A DNA stretch of 64,000 nt from an uncultured Photobacterium sp. (GTDB taxonomy: Bacteria; Pseudomonadota; Gammaproteobacteria; Enterobacterales; Vibrionaceae): assembly GCA_947039005.1 (NCBI GenBank), contig CAMQXY010000001.1, positions 1-64,000 on the forward strand, read 5' to 3'. Both the position numbers and the translations under genes were made by a program. The notes beneath the pieces were generated by a model. That model searched no databases, had not been told where the DNA came from, and was given only the letters and a program-made list of their open reading frames with translations. Shown one piece after another: positions 30,842-40,792 of the stretch (positions are counted from its first letter, which is position 1; each line of letters opens with the position of its first letter).

Positions 30842-31903
30842 ATGATGATTGTGAATACCAGCTTCACACCTATAATTCTCGACAATTTAGTCACCGCTAT
30901 TGTATTGCTTGATGAAGCCTTGGTGATCCGTTACGTCAACCCAGCAGCTGAACAATTATTGTCTTCTAGCAAGCGGCGCTTACTCGATTCACCGTTACCA
31001 AGATTACTCCAACACAGCTCACTAGATCTTAATCAAGTCAAAGCGACGCTACACAGTGGTCAAGGTTTAGCGGATAGTGATGTCACCTTTGTGATTGATG
31101 GCCAACGTCATCTCCTCGGTGTCAATGCCAGCCCAATTTCATGGCAAAAACAACTGTTGATCTTATTAGAATTAAAACCGATTGATCAACAACGCCGTAT
31201 CAGCCAAGAGCTAAACCAGCATGCACAACAACAAGCTGCTAAAGAATTAGTCCGTGGTTTAGCCCATGAAATAAAAAACCCACTCGGTGGTTTAAGAGGC
31301 GCAGCACAACTGCTAGAGAAAACCTTGCCGGATAAAAGCTACCACGAATACACCCAGATGATCATTGAGCAAGCAGATCGACTACGTAATTTAGTCGATA
31401 GATTATTAGGACCACAACGACCTGGGATCCGTAAAACCGATAATATTCATTTAGTGTTAGAAAAAGTGCGCCAATTAGTTAATATCGAAACCGATAACAC
31501 CATTAGCATTGAGCGCGACTACGATCCAAGCCTACCTGAAATCGATATGGACGCTGAACAACTTGAACAGGCATTACTTAATATTGTCAGTAACGCAGCA
31601 TTAGCACTAAAAAGCCAAGGTGGCGGTACCATTAAATTAAGAACCCGTACCGCCCATCAAAGCTTAATTCAAGGCGTCCGTCATCGAGTAACGGCAACGA
31701 TTGAAATCATTGATGATGGCCCCGGTATTCCAGCTGAAATTCAAGACACCTTATTTTATCCAATGGTCACCGGCCGTGAAGGCGGCACAGGATTAGGGCT
31801 ATCGATAGCGCGTAATTTAATTGATCAGCACCAAGGAAAAATAGAGGTTTTTAGCTGGCCTGGACATACCAACTTTACCATTCATTTACCGATTAAATCA
31901 TAA
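30842..31903 (+). CDS. glnL: GlnL (NtrB), nitrogen-sensor histidine kinase/phosphatase
   Basis: Cytoplasmic partner of PII that phosphorylates NtrC when glutamine is scarce and dephosphorylates it when PII binds. The 353-residue product has a PAS domain (about 12-110), the phospho-acceptor histidine H142 in [11 protein letters not shown], and the N and G boxes ([27 protein letters not shown]). The ATG at 30842 abuts AAGG; an in-frame GTG at 30851 has better spacing, so the true start may be three codons later. glnG starts 25 bp downstream. Confidence 0.95.
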   Translation: MMIVNTSFTPIILDNLVTAIVLLDEALVIRYVNPAAEQLLSSSKRRLLDSPLPRLLQHSSLDLNQVKATLHSGQGLADSDVTFVIDGQRHLLGVNASPISWQKQLLILLELKPIDQQRRISQELNQHAQQQAAKELVRGLAHEIKNPLGGLRGAAQLLEKTLPDKSYHEYTQMIIEQADRLRNLVDRLLGPQRPGIRKTDNIHLVLEKVRQLVNIETDNTISIERDYDPSLPEIDMDAEQLEQALLNIVSNAALALKSQGGGTIKLRTRTAHQSLIQGVRHRVTATIEIIDDGPGIPAEIQDTLFYPMVTGREGGTGLGLSIARNLIDQHQGKIEVFSWPGHTNFTIHLPIKS

Positions 31904-31928
31904 CACTAACGACCATAGGAGTTTTATT

Positions 31929-33341
31929 ATGAGCAAAGGATTAATCTGGGTTGTTGATGACGACAGCTCCATTCGCTGGGTATTGGAACGAACATTAAAC
32001 AATGCTGGGATGAAATGTGAAACCTTTGCTGACGCCGATAGCGTGTTGGCAGCCTTAGAGCGCAATGTACCTGATGTATTAGTGTCAGATATCAAAATGC
32101 CCGGCACCGATGGTTTTACATTACTCAAAGAACTACAACAAGATTACGCGACCTTACCCGTTATTATTATGACCGCTCACTCTGATCTTGATGCCGCGGT
32201 CAATGCTTATCAACGCGGGGCATTTGAATATTTACCTAAGCCATTCGATATTGATGATGCCGTGATATTAGTAGAGCGCGCGCTTAGCCATAGCCAAGAA
32301 CAAAAGCGTCAACAACAACCTGTCGTCGAGCTTAAAAATGCTCCGGAAATCATTGGCGAAGCACCAGCAATGCAAGAAGTATTTCGTGCTATTGGACGCT
32401 TATCACGCTCGTCGATTTCAGTATTAATCAATGGTGAATCAGGGACAGGTAAAGAGTTAGTTGCCCATGCGTTACATCGCCATAGCCCCCGCAGCAATAA
32501 CGCTTTTATTGCGCTTAATATGGCGGCTATCCCCAAAGATTTAATCGAGTCGGAATTATTTGGTCATGAAAAAGGAGCCTTTACCGGTGCCAATAGTGTC
32601 CGCCAAGGTCGATTTGAACAAGCCAATGGCGGCACCTTATTTCTTGATGAAATTGGTGATATGCCGTTAGATATCCAAACTCGATTATTGCGAGTGCTTG
32701 CGGATGGACAATTTTATCGCGTTGGTGGTCATGCACCAGTCAATGTTGATGTTCGAATTATTGCTGCCACTCACCAACACCTTGAACGTCTGGTCGCTGC
32801 CGGTGACTTTCGTGAAGACCTCTTCCATCGCCTTAATGTGATCCGAGTTCATTTACCCTCACTCAAAGATCGTCGCCAAGATATCCCACAATTAACACAC
32901 CACTTTTTACAACGCGCAGCCGATGAACTTAGTGTAGATGTTAAATCACTGCACCCCGATACCGCAGAAAAACTGACTCAACTACCGTGGCCAGGTAATG
33001 TGCGCCAATTAGAAAACATCTGTCGTTGGTTAACGGTAATGGCCAGTGGTAATGAAATACTACCATCCGATTTACCCCCAGAAATCACAGATACAACCAA
33101 TGTGATGAGTGCCACAGCCGAAACACAACATTGGCATCAAGGGTTACAACAATGGGCACAGCAAGCCTTACAGCAAGGTGAAACCGAATTGTTAACCGAA
33201 GCGCTACCACAATTTGAAAAAATATTACTTGAAACCGCACTGCTACATACTCATGGTCATAAACAAGAAGCGGCAAAATTACTCGGTTGGGGGCGTAATA
33301 CCCTTACCCGCAAACTCAAAGAATTACAGATTCATGATTAA
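31929..33341 (+). CDS. glnG: GlnG (NtrC), sigma-54-dependent response regulator
   Basis: Activates sigma-54 promoters such as glnA under nitrogen limitation. The 470-residue product has a receiver domain with phospho-acceptor D54 (VSDIKMPG), a AAA+ domain with Walker A GESGTGKE and the sigma-54 contact loop GAFTGA, and a C-terminal Fis-like HTH ([19 protein letters not shown]). The ATG has AGGAG upstream. It forms an operon with glnL. Confidence 0.97.
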   Translation: MSKGLIWVVDDDSSIRWVLERTLNNAGMKCETFADADSVLAALERNVPDVLVSDIKMPGTDGFTLLKELQQDYATLPVIIMTAHSDLDAAVNAYQRGAFEYLPKPFDIDDAVILVERALSHSQEQKRQQQPVVELKNAPEIIGEAPAMQEVFRAIGRLSRSSISVLINGESGTGKELVAHALHRHSPRSNNAFIALNMAAIPKDLIESELFGHEKGAFTGANSVRQGRFEQANGGTLFLDEIGDMPLDIQTRLLRVLADGQFYRVGGHAPVNVDVRIIAATHQHLERLVAAGDFREDLFHRLNVIRVHLPSLKDRRQDIPQLTHHFLQRAADELSVDVKSLHPDTAEKLTQLPWPGNVRQLENICRWLTVMASGNEILPSDLPPEITDTTNVMSATAETQHWHQGLQQWAQQALQQGETELLTEALPQFEKILLETALLHTHGHKQEAAKLLGWGRNTLTRKLKELQIHD

Positions 33342-33459
33342 AGCTTAAAGAGTGATATCGACAATCGCTACCAACGCACATTTATCTGCAACAGTGGTGA
33401 ATGTCATTTAGTGATTGCGTATACTCAACCCATATTTATCTTTGGGAAATATAATAATC

Positions 33460-34464
33460 ATGATAAGCAAAGATCTTCCATTAACGGATATTCACCGCCA
33501 TCTTGACGGTAATATTCGTCCACAAACGATCTTAGAATTGGGTCAGCAATTTAATATCGTCCTACCCGCAACAGAAATAGAAGCTCTACGCCCACACGTA
33601 CAAATTGTTGAAGCAGAACCAAGTTTAATCGCATTCCTGAGTAAATTAGATTGGGGCGTGGCAGTATTAGGTGATTTAGACGCTTGTCGTCGCGTTGCTT
33701 ATGAAAACGTTGAAGACGCACTTAATGCGCAAATTGATTATGCTGAACTGCGTTTTTCACCGTATTACATGGCGATGAAACACAACTTACCCGTAGCCGG
33801 TGTTGTTGCAGCGGTTGCTGATGGTGTTGCTGCTGGTTGTCGTGATTTTGGTATTAAAGCCAATCTGATTGGTATTATGAGCCGTACTTTTGGCACTCAA
33901 GCTTGTCAGCAAGAATTAGACGCCCTACTAAGCCATAAAGACCAATTAGTTGCAATTGACCTTGCCGGTGATGAACTCGGTCAACCCGGTACTCAGTTTA
34001 TCTCGCACTTTAAACAAGTTCGTGATGCTGGATTACAGATCACTGTACACGCAGGTGAAGCCGCTGGCCCTGAGAGCATGTGGCAAGCAATTAATGAACT
34101 TGGCGCAGTCCGTATTGGTCACGGTGTCAAAGCGGTAAACGATCCTAAACTAATGGATTACCTTGCTGAACACCGTATTGGTATTGAGTCTTGTATTACA
34201 TCTAATATTCAAACCAGTACTGTTGCTGATATTACTCGACACCCGATTAAAGCCTTCCTTGAACACGGTATTCTTGCTTGTTTAAATACCGATGATCCGG
34301 CGGTTGAAGGGATTGAATTACCTTATGAATATGAGATTGCCGCACCGAAAGCAGGCTTAAGTGTCGCTCAAATTCGCCAAGCACAAATCAATGGGCTTGA
34401 GTTAGCATTCTTATCTGCTGCAGAAAAACAGGCGCTACGTGATATTGCTAGCAAACGTGGCTAA
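33460..34464 (+). CDS. add: Add, adenosine deaminase
   Basis: Deaminates adenosine to inosine in purine salvage; a zinc TIM-barrel enzyme. I start it at ATG 33460 ([18 protein letters not shown]), giving 334 residues as in E. coli; a longer frame to 33415 has no support. Metal ligands and catalytic residues are visible: HRHLDGN (residues 12-18), TVHAGE, GHG and LNTDDP. No adenine riboswitch is seen upstream. A terminator follows. Confidence 0.96.
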   Translation: MISKDLPLTDIHRHLDGNIRPQTILELGQQFNIVLPATEIEALRPHVQIVEAEPSLIAFLSKLDWGVAVLGDLDACRRVAYENVEDALNAQIDYAELRFSPYYMAMKHNLPVAGVVAAVADGVAAGCRDFGIKANLIGIMSRTFGTQACQQELDALLSHKDQLVAIDLAGDELGQPGTQFISHFKQVRDAGLQITVHAGEAAGPESMWQAINELGAVRIGHGVKAVNDPKLMDYLAEHRIGIESCITSNIQTSTVADITRHPIKAFLEHGILACLNTDDPAVEGIELPYEYEIAAPKAGLSVAQIRQAQINGLELAFLSAAEKQALRDIASKRG

Positions 34465-34514
34465 TCACAATAAGTGCTAGTACCGTCGCGATAACGACCT
34501 ATGAGACACATAAT

Positions 34515-34552
34515 AAAACGCCCCAGTTTCACGTGAAACCGAGGCGTTTTTT
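34515..34552 (+). terminator. Terminator after add
   Basis: Nested hairpin: outer stem AAAACGCC / GGCGTTTT, inner stem GTTTCACGTGAAAC, followed by a T run. It is 51 bp past the add stop. Confidence 0.88.
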
Positions 34553-34624
34553 ATAACGATATTTTTATAATAATGTTTTTATAACCATATTACAGAGAAT
34601 CAATAACGGCAGATCACCTGCAGA

Positions 34625-35998
34625 TTAGATAACCCGTGAGAACTGCTGCTGACGGGCACGATCACGTAAATATTTATCAAAACACATACAAATATTACGA
34701 ATCAATAATCGCCCTTTAAGCTCAACATGGATAATATTGTCATCCACAGTCACTAATTCATCGTTAATAAACGTCTTTAATAACTGTAAGTCTTCGCTAA
34801 AGTAACTGTCAAAATCAATACTAAACTCAGCTTCAATCGCACGCTTATCTAATTGGAAATTACAAATTAGCGCCTTGATCACTTCACGGCGTAACAAATC
34901 ATCAGCGTCTAAGGTGACCCCTTTCCACAATGCCGTTTGTTGCTCAGCCATTTGACCATAATACAACTTCAATTCTTTTTGGTTTTGCGCATAGCAATCA
35001 CCAATCATTGAAATTGCTGATACACCCATCCCTAATAAGTCACAGTCACCTTGGGTGGTGTAACCTTGGAAATTACGGTGCAAAATCCCGTCACGTTGTG
35101 CTACCGCTAATTCATCATCAGGCAACGCAAAGTGATCCATACCAATAAACTGATACCCAGCCCCGGTTAGTGTCGCAATCGTATCTTGTAGAATCGCTAA
35201 CTTTTCGGTCGCTGACGGTAATTGGTCTTCATGAATTTTACGCTGTGCAGCAAACAAGGTTGGCATGTGAGCATAGTTAAATACTGACAGTCTGCCCGGC
35301 TTCATGGTCAACACTTGTTGCAGTGTTTCAGCAAACAGTGCTTTGGTTTGCAATGGCAACCCGTAAATTAAATCAAGGTTGGTTGAACGGAAGCCTAACT
35401 CACGGGCGCGGTTAACCATCGCAAAAATGAAATCTTCATCTTGCTCGCGGTTAACGAGTTTCTGCACGTCTTTATTAAAATCTTGTACCCCGATGCTCAA
35501 ACGGTTAAAGCCTTCACTGCGGAGGTGATCAAGGATACTCAATTCAATTTCACGCGGGTCAACTTCAATACTGATTTCAGCATCGTCATCAAAATTAAAC
35601 GCACTCCGTAACGCGGTCATTAAACGACTAATTTGCGCCGCCGTTAAGAATGTTGGTGTACCACCGCCCCAGTGCAATTGACTCACTTGACGATCACCAA
35701 GCAAAGTCGATCGTTGCTTAATTTCTTGCTCAAGCACATCTAAATATTGATCGGCTTTGTGCTGATGACGAGTAATAATTTTATTACAGCCACAGTAATA
35801 ACAAAGCTTATGACAAAATGGGATATGAATATAAAGCGATAACTTACGATCAGGGTATTGCTGACATGCCATCTCAAATTCAGCAGAAGTAAATGCTTGA
35901 TTAAACTCTAGTGCGGTCGGGTAAGAAGTATAACGCGGGCCTGAATAATTATATTTTTCAATCAGGGCCTGATCCCAAATAATCTGCTCATTTGACAT
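34625..35998 (-). CDS. hemN: HemN, oxygen-independent coproporphyrinogen III dehydrogenase
   Basis: Radical-SAM enzyme that turns coproporphyrinogen III to protoporphyrinogen IX without oxygen. The 457-residue product has the CxxxCxxC iron-sulfur motif (C62, C66, C69, followed by C71) in HIPFCHKLCYYCGCNK and the family's N-terminal EKYNYSGPRYTSYPTA, which distinguishes true HemN from HemW. I see no FNR box in the short upstream region. Confidence 0.96.
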   Translation of the reverse strand: MSNEQIIWDQALIEKYNYSGPRYTSYPTALEFNQAFTSAEFEMACQQYPDRKLSLYIHIPFCHKLCYYCGCNKIITRHQHKADQYLDVLEQEIKQRSTLLGDRQVSQLHWGGGTPTFLTAAQISRLMTALRSAFNFDDDAEISIEVDPREIELSILDHLRSEGFNRLSIGVQDFNKDVQKLVNREQDEDFIFAMVNRARELGFRSTNLDLIYGLPLQTKALFAETLQQVLTMKPGRLSVFNYAHMPTLFAAQRKIHEDQLPSATEKLAILQDTIATLTGAGYQFIGMDHFALPDDELAVAQRDGILHRNFQGYTTQGDCDLLGMGVSAISMIGDCYAQNQKELKLYYGQMAEQQTALWKGVTLDADDLLRREVIKALICNFQLDKRAIEAEFSIDFDSYFSEDLQLLKTFINDELVTVDDNIIHVELKGRLLIRNICMCFDKYLRDRARQQQFSRVI

Positions 35999-36102
35999 GA
36001 CATTGTTCCAATTTGGTGAAGATAGAATAAATAGAGTGTGTCACCATTTTACTCAAAGTAAAACCTATCCCTGTTGTTCAAATTACACTCTGGACAAAAA
36101 CA

Positions 36103-36127
36103 AACACCGCCAATAAATGGCGGTGTT
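36103..36127 (-). terminator. Terminator of the methyltransferase-yihI-DUF2489 operon
   Basis: Ten-bp stem AACACCGCCA / TGGCGGTGTT with a 5-nt loop. On the minus strand it is followed by TGTTTTTGTCC. It lies 19 bp after the DUF2489 stop. Confidence 0.85.
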
Positions 36128-36145
36128 AATAATAACGATATCAGG

Positions 36146-36625
36146 TTAAACCTTGGTTGACAGGATAGCATCCAATTCAAGTTTAATATCAGCCTGTAGA
36201 CGAGACTCCGCTTTTATACGTTCAAGATCGAATCGCATTCGGCTTTGTTTTTCTATTTGCTGGCGTGCATCACCGCGGGGCATATCTTTAACGACTTGAT
36301 ACAAGTCAGTTAATGCCGGATACGTTGCTGCAAAATCAACTTGTTTATCTGCTTGCAACACTTCCATTAATTTATATAACCGAATCGCGGCTTCAGAGAT
36401 ATCGCACTGATCTTGCTTACATGCCATTGCGATAATAAAGACGCTTTCTAATATATTGTCATTTCTAGCTTTAATTGCTTCAACCTGTTGCTCTGCAGCG
36501 CGAGCTAAGAACAACTTATGCCGCTGTTGCTGCTGATAAAGCTTAGCTAATAACAATCCAGCGTACAGTGCTAATCCAACCACTACTACGCTACCAATAA
36601 CAAACAGAAGTGTTATTCCCTGCAA
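36146..36625 (-). CDS. DUF2489-family membrane-anchored protein
   Basis: A 159-residue protein with one N-terminal membrane helix (LLFVIGSVVVVGLALYAGLLLA) and a cytoplasmic, helical domain with a Cys pair (MACKQDQC, about 68-73). I recognise the family as DUF2489, usually found next to yihI and hemN; function unknown. It starts 3 bp after the yihI stop, so it belongs to the same operon. Confidence 0.82.
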   Translation of the reverse strand: MQGITLLFVIGSVVVVGLALYAGLLLAKLYQQQQRHKLFLARAAEQQVEAIKARNDNILESVFIIAMACKQDQCDISEAAIRLYKLMEVLQADKQVDFAATYPALTDLYQVVKDMPRGDARQQIEKQSRMRFDLERIKAESRLQADIKLELDAILSTKV

Positions 36626-36628
36626 CGG

Positions 36629-37183
36629 TTACTCCTTATCGAAATTATCAAAATCCATGTTTTCAAATTGCGCTAACAAATCATCATCTGAACGAGGCTT
36701 TGACTTAGCTTTAGCGCTTTCTTTAACGGGCGCTGATGCTTCTTCAACATCATCTAATAAACCAAGTTGTTTCATTAAACGTTCAATGCGATCTAACTTA
36801 AGGTCAACTTGCTTTTGCAAGCCAGCACCCAGTTTTTCACCAGCATCAATACGATCTAATAGCACCATTAATTGTGCATCATTTTCAAGCTGCGCAAGTT
36901 CTTGCTCTGCAGACAAACGACGCTGTTGCTTGTTTTGTGGCTTTTTAGGTTCAACGATTAGTGGGACTAATTTTTTGCTACCTAAACGTGGATCTTTTTT
37001 CTGGCCACCATTACGCTGCTTATTTTCTTCAACAGCAGAATGACGACTACCTGATTTTAAGCCTTTACGCTTCTTCGCTTTTTGGCGTTCACGTGTTTCA
37101 ACATCAACTTTACTATTTGTTTTTTCGCGGTATACAGCAGGGCCTTCTGAACCTACGGTGCGCGCTCTTTTCTTACGGGTCAT
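36629..37183 (-). CDS. yihI: YihI, activator of the Der GTPase
   Basis: Small highly charged protein that stimulates the GTPase activity of Der (EngA) and thereby tunes 50S assembly. The 184-residue product has a basic N-terminal half (MTRKKRARTVGSEGPAVYRE, KAKKRKGLKSGSRHS, KKDPRLGSKK) and an acidic, coiled-coil-like C-terminal half ending DDLLAQFENMDFDNFDKE. The ATG overlaps the stop of the upstream methyltransferase by one base. Confidence 0.93.
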   Translation of the reverse strand: MTRKKRARTVGSEGPAVYREKTNSKVDVETRERQKAKKRKGLKSGSRHSAVEENKQRNGGQKKDPRLGSKKLVPLIVEPKKPQNKQQRRLSAEQELAQLENDAQLMVLLDRIDAGEKLGAGLQKQVDLKLDRIERLMKQLGLLDDVEEASAPVKESAKAKSKPRSDDDLLAQFENMDFDNFDKE

Positions 37184-37824
37184 TACTGGGGTTTCCTCAG
37201 CAAAATCACATCATTTCCAACAAACTCAACTTCAAGACCATCACGTTGCGCTAAAAAACAAAACGTATCACGGCTAAAAAAGCTGACATGGGTTGGGTCG
37301 TTCTTATAGTACCAATGCCCAAAGGCATCAGTGTCGGTTACTAATTTAGTCATTATCCCAAGCCAACCGCCGGGTTTGACTAAACGTAGTAACAGCCCCC
37401 ATTCCTTCGCAGGCTGATAAAAGTGCTCGATTGCTTCTGTGCAAGTAACAAAATCATACTGACCCTCTAATACTGCGGATTGTGCCGCAAAATAAGGATC
37501 ATAGATCGCCATAGTATACCCCATTTCAGTCAACATCACTGACAAGGTCGGCCCCGGACCACTACCAAAATCCAATCCAGATAAAGGCGGTGATGACAGA
37601 CGAGTCATAAGTGGGGTTGCTAATCGCCCTAAAAATTGTCGATAGCCACCATCATCAGGATTATTCCGATGTTGATCGTAGACTAGCTTTTCTTGAGACG
37701 ACGTTAAATGAGTTGTCGGATCGGCATAAATTAATGCACAGTGTAAACAGCGAAAATAACCACGGTTAATGTCTGCCACCAACCATATATTATTTTGACT
37801 ACCACAAAGTGGACATCTATCCAT
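37183..37824 (-). CDS. Class I SAM-dependent methyltransferase, zinc-finger type
   Basis: A 213-residue predicted methyltransferase. It starts with a CxxC...CxxC pair (MDRCPLCGSQ and YFRCLHCALIY) likely to bind zinc, then a Rossmann domain with the SAM motif GLDFGSGPGP (about 87-96) and FVTCTEAIEHF. Start at ATG 37824, 6 nt after GGAG; a GTG at 37836 adds four residues. The substrate is unknown; its link with yihI would fit a ribosome or tRNA target, but that is inference. Confidence 0.82.
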   Translation of the reverse strand: MDRCPLCGSQNNIWLVADINRGYFRCLHCALIYADPTTHLTSSQEKLVYDQHRNNPDDGGYRQFLGRLATPLMTRLSSPPLSGLDFGSGPGPTLSVMLTEMGYTMAIYDPYFAAQSAVLEGQYDFVTCTEAIEHFYQPAKEWGLLLRLVKPGGWLGIMTKLVTDTDAFGHWYYKNDPTHVSFFSRDTFCFLAQRDGLEVEFVGNDVILLRKPQ

Positions 37825-37997
37825 AGTCTTCTCCACAACGACTGAATGTTACGAACAGCAGCAGCGGTGTAAAATCGAGCGGGCTATTCTATACCCAATT
37901 GCCGTTAAGATGTAGTTCTGCTGACAAATTGTTCAATTTATTCGGCTATCTTATCGTATAGCGGAGCATAATATCACTGCTAAATCATGATAATAAC

Positions 37998-38057
37998 CAT
38001 TAGAATAACTATTGGAATAAGTATTGGAATAAGTATTGGAATAAGTATTGTAATGAC
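37998..38057. repeat. Short 12-bp tandem repeat
   Basis: Three perfect copies of TATTGGAATAAG at 38010-38021, 38022-38033 and 38034-38045, with degenerate copies on each side (37998-38009 and 38046-38057). It lies just past the terminator of the Csr-type RNA and upstream of the methyltransferase operon. Confidence 0.85.
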
Positions 38058-38069
38058 CGAAATTTAAAT

Positions 38070-38520
38070 AAAAAAAAGCGATAGGTCTGCACCTATCGCT
38101 GTATGGGGTAAGCTATGAGCTTATAATTCTGTCTAGTCTTCCATAACCAGTAAGCAACGTCCCGGTTTAAAAACATCCATTTTCTAAAGTTGCTATCCTT
38201 GCTTATTATCGTTCGTCACTGTCCGAGTGAATTTTCACATTCCTTTACCTATCCATAGCTTGGCAACTTATCCTAAGTTGGCGATCCCTATCGCAATGTT
38301 ACGCTCCAATAACGTTACCACCATCCTGATGTGATATATCATCCTGATATATCTGAGCTATATTACTATAGCTACGCTCTATCCATGAGGTGTCTATCCT
38401 GACAATCCTACGCTTCCTGCGTCTACCCTAGTCTCCTAACCAGACTTCCTGTGCATCCTTTAAGCGTCCTGCTTAAGCTATCCTAGCGCTTCCTATCCTG
38501 TGTCACACTCCGTGTCGACG
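38070..38520 (-). ncRNA. CsrB/CsrC-family RNA that sequesters CsrA
   Basis: On the minus strand this stretch carries about 24 GGA motifs in some 420 nt, many in hairpin loops: GATATATC-AGGAT-GATATATC, CAACTT-AGGAT-AAGTTG, TTAAGC-AGGA-CGCTTAA and GCGAT-AGGG-ATCGC. This is the hallmark of RNAs that titrate CsrA. It ends in a strong terminator (AGCGATAGGT / ACCTATCGCT, then T7-8). No protein frame fits. E. coli csrC also lies between yihI and engB, supporting csrC orthology. The 5' end near 38520 is estimated from a TAAATT -10 element at 38527-38532; it could be off by several bases. Length about 450 nt, longer than E. coli CsrC. Confidence 0.9.
38077..38100 (-). terminator. Terminator of the Csr-type RNA
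   Basis: Ten-bp perfect stem (38077-38086 with 38091-38100) around a 4-nt loop, followed on the minus strand by a run of seven to eight T. Confidence 0.92.
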
Positions 38521-38768
38521 AGGCATAATTTACCTGAAGCCATTATTAAAACAATGTACCAAGATCACACTTTTGAAAGCCTCATATCGGCAAATAAACA
38601 AGTGCATGTTCTATAAAACAAAAAAATAATCGACTACAAATAAAATTATCATTATCGCGCTATGCTATGGTCAATCTCTTACAATATCACTGGCAAATTC
38701 CCCGTTACTAAACTATTAAAAAATAGTAATACTCAGCAACTCACGTAATTATGCTAACGATCTCGCGG

Positions 38769-39386
38769 TTAATGTAAGCCACTAACATAAGCTGAGAGCG
38801 CATTAATTTCATTATCACTGAGCTTAGCAACACCAGAGCGCATCATCGCATTAAGGTCATTATGACGAGTTCCCGCACGAAAGTGTTGGAGTTGTAATTG
38901 GGTATATTCAGCATTCTGACCCGAGATCTTAGGAAAACCGGATAAACTGGTACCATTACCACGCGGTCCATGACAACTAATACACGCGGCAATCCCCCGC
39001 TCAGGATCGCCAAAACGATATAATGGCTCAGCAATCGCAATCACAGCTTCAGGAGTGGTATTGGGTGAGATAGGCAGTGAGGAAAAATACGCACCCAAAT
39101 CGGCGATATCGGTAGCTGATAATCCAGCAGCCATGCCAGCCATAATGGCATTACTGCGACCTTGAGTACCTTCAGTAGTGAGTGACAATTTATAATCAGT
39201 AAGTTGTTTCACTATATAATCAGCATGTTGTCCCGCCAATTTAGGGTACTGCGCAATGATTGCATTACCATCATTACCATGACATGCGGCACACGTGACG
39301 GCCTTTAATTTACCCGCATCGATATCACCTTGTGCCCAAGCTGAATAACTCGCAACAAGGCTGAATAGTAAGACTAATTTTTTCAT
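38769..39386 (-). CDS. Cytochrome c4, periplasmic di-heme cytochrome
   Basis: Electron carrier of about 205 residues with a Sec signal peptide (MKKLVLLFSLVASYSAWA) and two heme c sites, CAACH (C32-H36) and CISCH (C135-H139), in tandem cytochrome c domains. Distal ligands are probably the methionines in IMAGMAAGLS and LNAMMRSGVAKL. It likely feeds electrons to a terminal oxidase such as cbb3. Divergent from engB, as often seen in Vibrio and Pseudomonas. Confidence 0.93.
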   Translation of the reverse strand: MKKLVLLFSLVASYSAWAQGDIDAGKLKAVTCAACHGNDGNAIIAQYPKLAGQHADYIVKQLTDYKLSLTTEGTQGRSNAIMAGMAAGLSATDIADLGAYFSSLPISPNTTPEAVIAIAEPLYRFGDPERGIAACISCHGPRGNGTSLSGFPKISGQNAEYTQLQLQHFRAGTRHNDLNAMMRSGVAKLSDNEINALSAYVSGLH

Positions 39387-39542
39387 GACATTCCATTTAT
39401 AATTATAGAGCTTCCGTACTACAAGTAATGCTCAGTGACATGGTATACAATACGACCATAAACCAAACACGGTTTAATATATCTTAGACAATTTCACAAA
39501 AAAGCGCTCATTTTACGATGTGAGGGCTTGACGGAGTTAACA

Positions 39543-40211
39543 GTGAATCAACCTCTCAACTATAGAAATACCAGTTTTATTACAAGTGCACCGGATATTC
39601 GTCACTTGCCACAAGATATCGGCGTTGAGATCGCATTTGCTGGTCGCTCCAATGCCGGTAAATCAAGTGCACTAAATCGCCTTACGGATCAAAAAGGTTT
39701 GGCTCGTACGTCTAAAACCCCTGGCCGTACCCAATTAATCAACATGTTTGAAGTCATTAACGGCTGTAACTTAATTGACTTACCGGGTTACGGTTTTGCT
39801 CAAGTACCGCTTGATCTAAAATTAAAATGGCAAAAAGCATTAGGTGAGTACCTACAACGCCGTGAATGTTTACAAGGCTTAGTGGTACTGATGGATATCC
39901 GTCACCCAATGAAAGATCTTGACCAACAAATGATCAATTGGGCGATTGAAAGCAGCTTGCCAGTATTAGTCCTACTGACTAAAGCAGACAAATTAAAAAG
40001 CGGTGCGCGTAAAGCACAAGTATTAAAAATCCGTGAAATGTCGAAAGAATTTGGCGGAAACGTTCAGGTTGAAGCTTTCTCTGCATTGAAAGGCATCGGC
40101 GTAGATCAAGTGCGTAGCAAACTTGATGAATGGTATGCACCAGAACTAGAACGTCAACGTGTACTGTCCGCTGACGATAGTGAAGTTTTTAATCTGCCAC
40201 CAATAAAATAA
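39543..40211 (+). CDS. engB: EngB (YsxC/YihA), ribosome-biogenesis GTPase
   Basis: Essential GTPase for late 50S assembly. I start it at GTG 39543 ([13 protein letters not shown]), 6-7 nt after GGAG and aligned with the E. coli N terminus; a TTG at 39528 is less likely. The product is 222 residues. Motifs: G1 [10 protein letters not shown]2 KTPGRTQ, G3 DLPGYG, G4 LTKADK. The order engB-spf-polA is the same as in E. coli. Confidence 0.96.
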   Translation: MNQPLNYRNTSFITSAPDIRHLPQDIGVEIAFAGRSNAGKSSALNRLTDQKGLARTSKTPGRTQLINMFEVINGCNLIDLPGYGFAQVPLDLKLKWQKALGEYLQRRECLQGLVVLMDIRHPMKDLDQQMINWAIESSLPVLVLLTKADKLKSGARKAQVLKIREMSKEFGGNVQVEAFSALKGIGVDQVRSKLDEWYAPELERQRVLSADDSEVFNLPPIK

Positions 40212-40240
40212 AATCCTCACACAGTTAATCAAACCTAAAA

Positions 40241-40268
40241 ATTCTCCCACTGTCATTGGTGGGGGAAT
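40241..40268. terminator. Hairpin downstream of engB
   Basis: Ten-bp stem ATTCTCCCAC / GTGGGGGAAT (one G-T pair), 30 bp past engB. The T-run is on the minus-strand side (AATTTTTAGG), so it may be a back-up terminator for transcripts coming from spf, or a non-canonical end for engB. Confidence 0.55.
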
Positions 40269-40430
40269 ACCCAGAAAATAAAGCTATTCCTCGCTCTACT
40301 CCCCGATTTAAATCCGTTAATGCTATAGATTCCACTACATTATTTTAATCGAAAAACAAGTCTGTTATTTATTAATACTTTGAAACATTATTGGAATTAA
40401 ATTACATCATTATTTGTTTAAAAAAAAGCC

Positions 40431-40533
40431 AAAAAAAAAGCCATTCTCAATGCCGAGAATGGCTATTTCATGTTTTTGCTCGTTCGGCTAGTCGTAATAA
40501 CTAACCAACAAAATAAAATATGAACAAGAAGCT
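40431..40533 (-). ncRNA. Candidate small RNA immediately downstream of spf
   Basis: On the minus strand a perfect -10 box TATAAT (40545-40540) in AT-rich DNA is followed about 100 nt later by a strong terminator: AGCCATTCTC / GAGAATGGCT and then an eight-T run. The predicted RNA of about 103 nt folds: TTCATATTTT pairs with AAAACATGAA (9 of 10) and GTTGGTTAGT with ACTAGCCGAAC (one bulge). The -35 box is poor. No protein frame is convincing. An sRNA called VSsrna24 has been reported just downstream of spf in Aliivibrio salmonicida; this may be its equivalent, but I could not compare sequences. Confidence 0.6.
40439..40464 (-). terminator. Terminator of the candidate sRNA
   Basis: Ten-bp perfect stem around AATGCC with a U-run of eight on the minus strand only. 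On the plus strand it is followed by ATTTCATG, so it does not serve engB. Confidence 0.9.
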
Positions 40534-40792
40534 ATTACTATTATAGCCTGCCAATTTAAAATTTAAAGTATTTACTCTAAAAAACACGCGAACAAATAAA
40601 GACTAGTGAGAACAAGCGTAAATAAACACTCTAATGATTGATGTTAATCACAAAAAAACCACAATACTGTTCATTTAGAGCAATAAATCAGCAATAAATA
40701 ACATTCACTTGGGGATAAAAAAGAAGGTAATCAAAGGGTATCGCAGCGTAAATACGTCAATATAGCGAGGATAAATATTACGTTAGCCCAAT

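Noticed and set aside
33342..33459. Possible adenine riboswitch before add
   Set aside because: Known add riboswitches show a conserved junction and loop pairs; I could not find them here.
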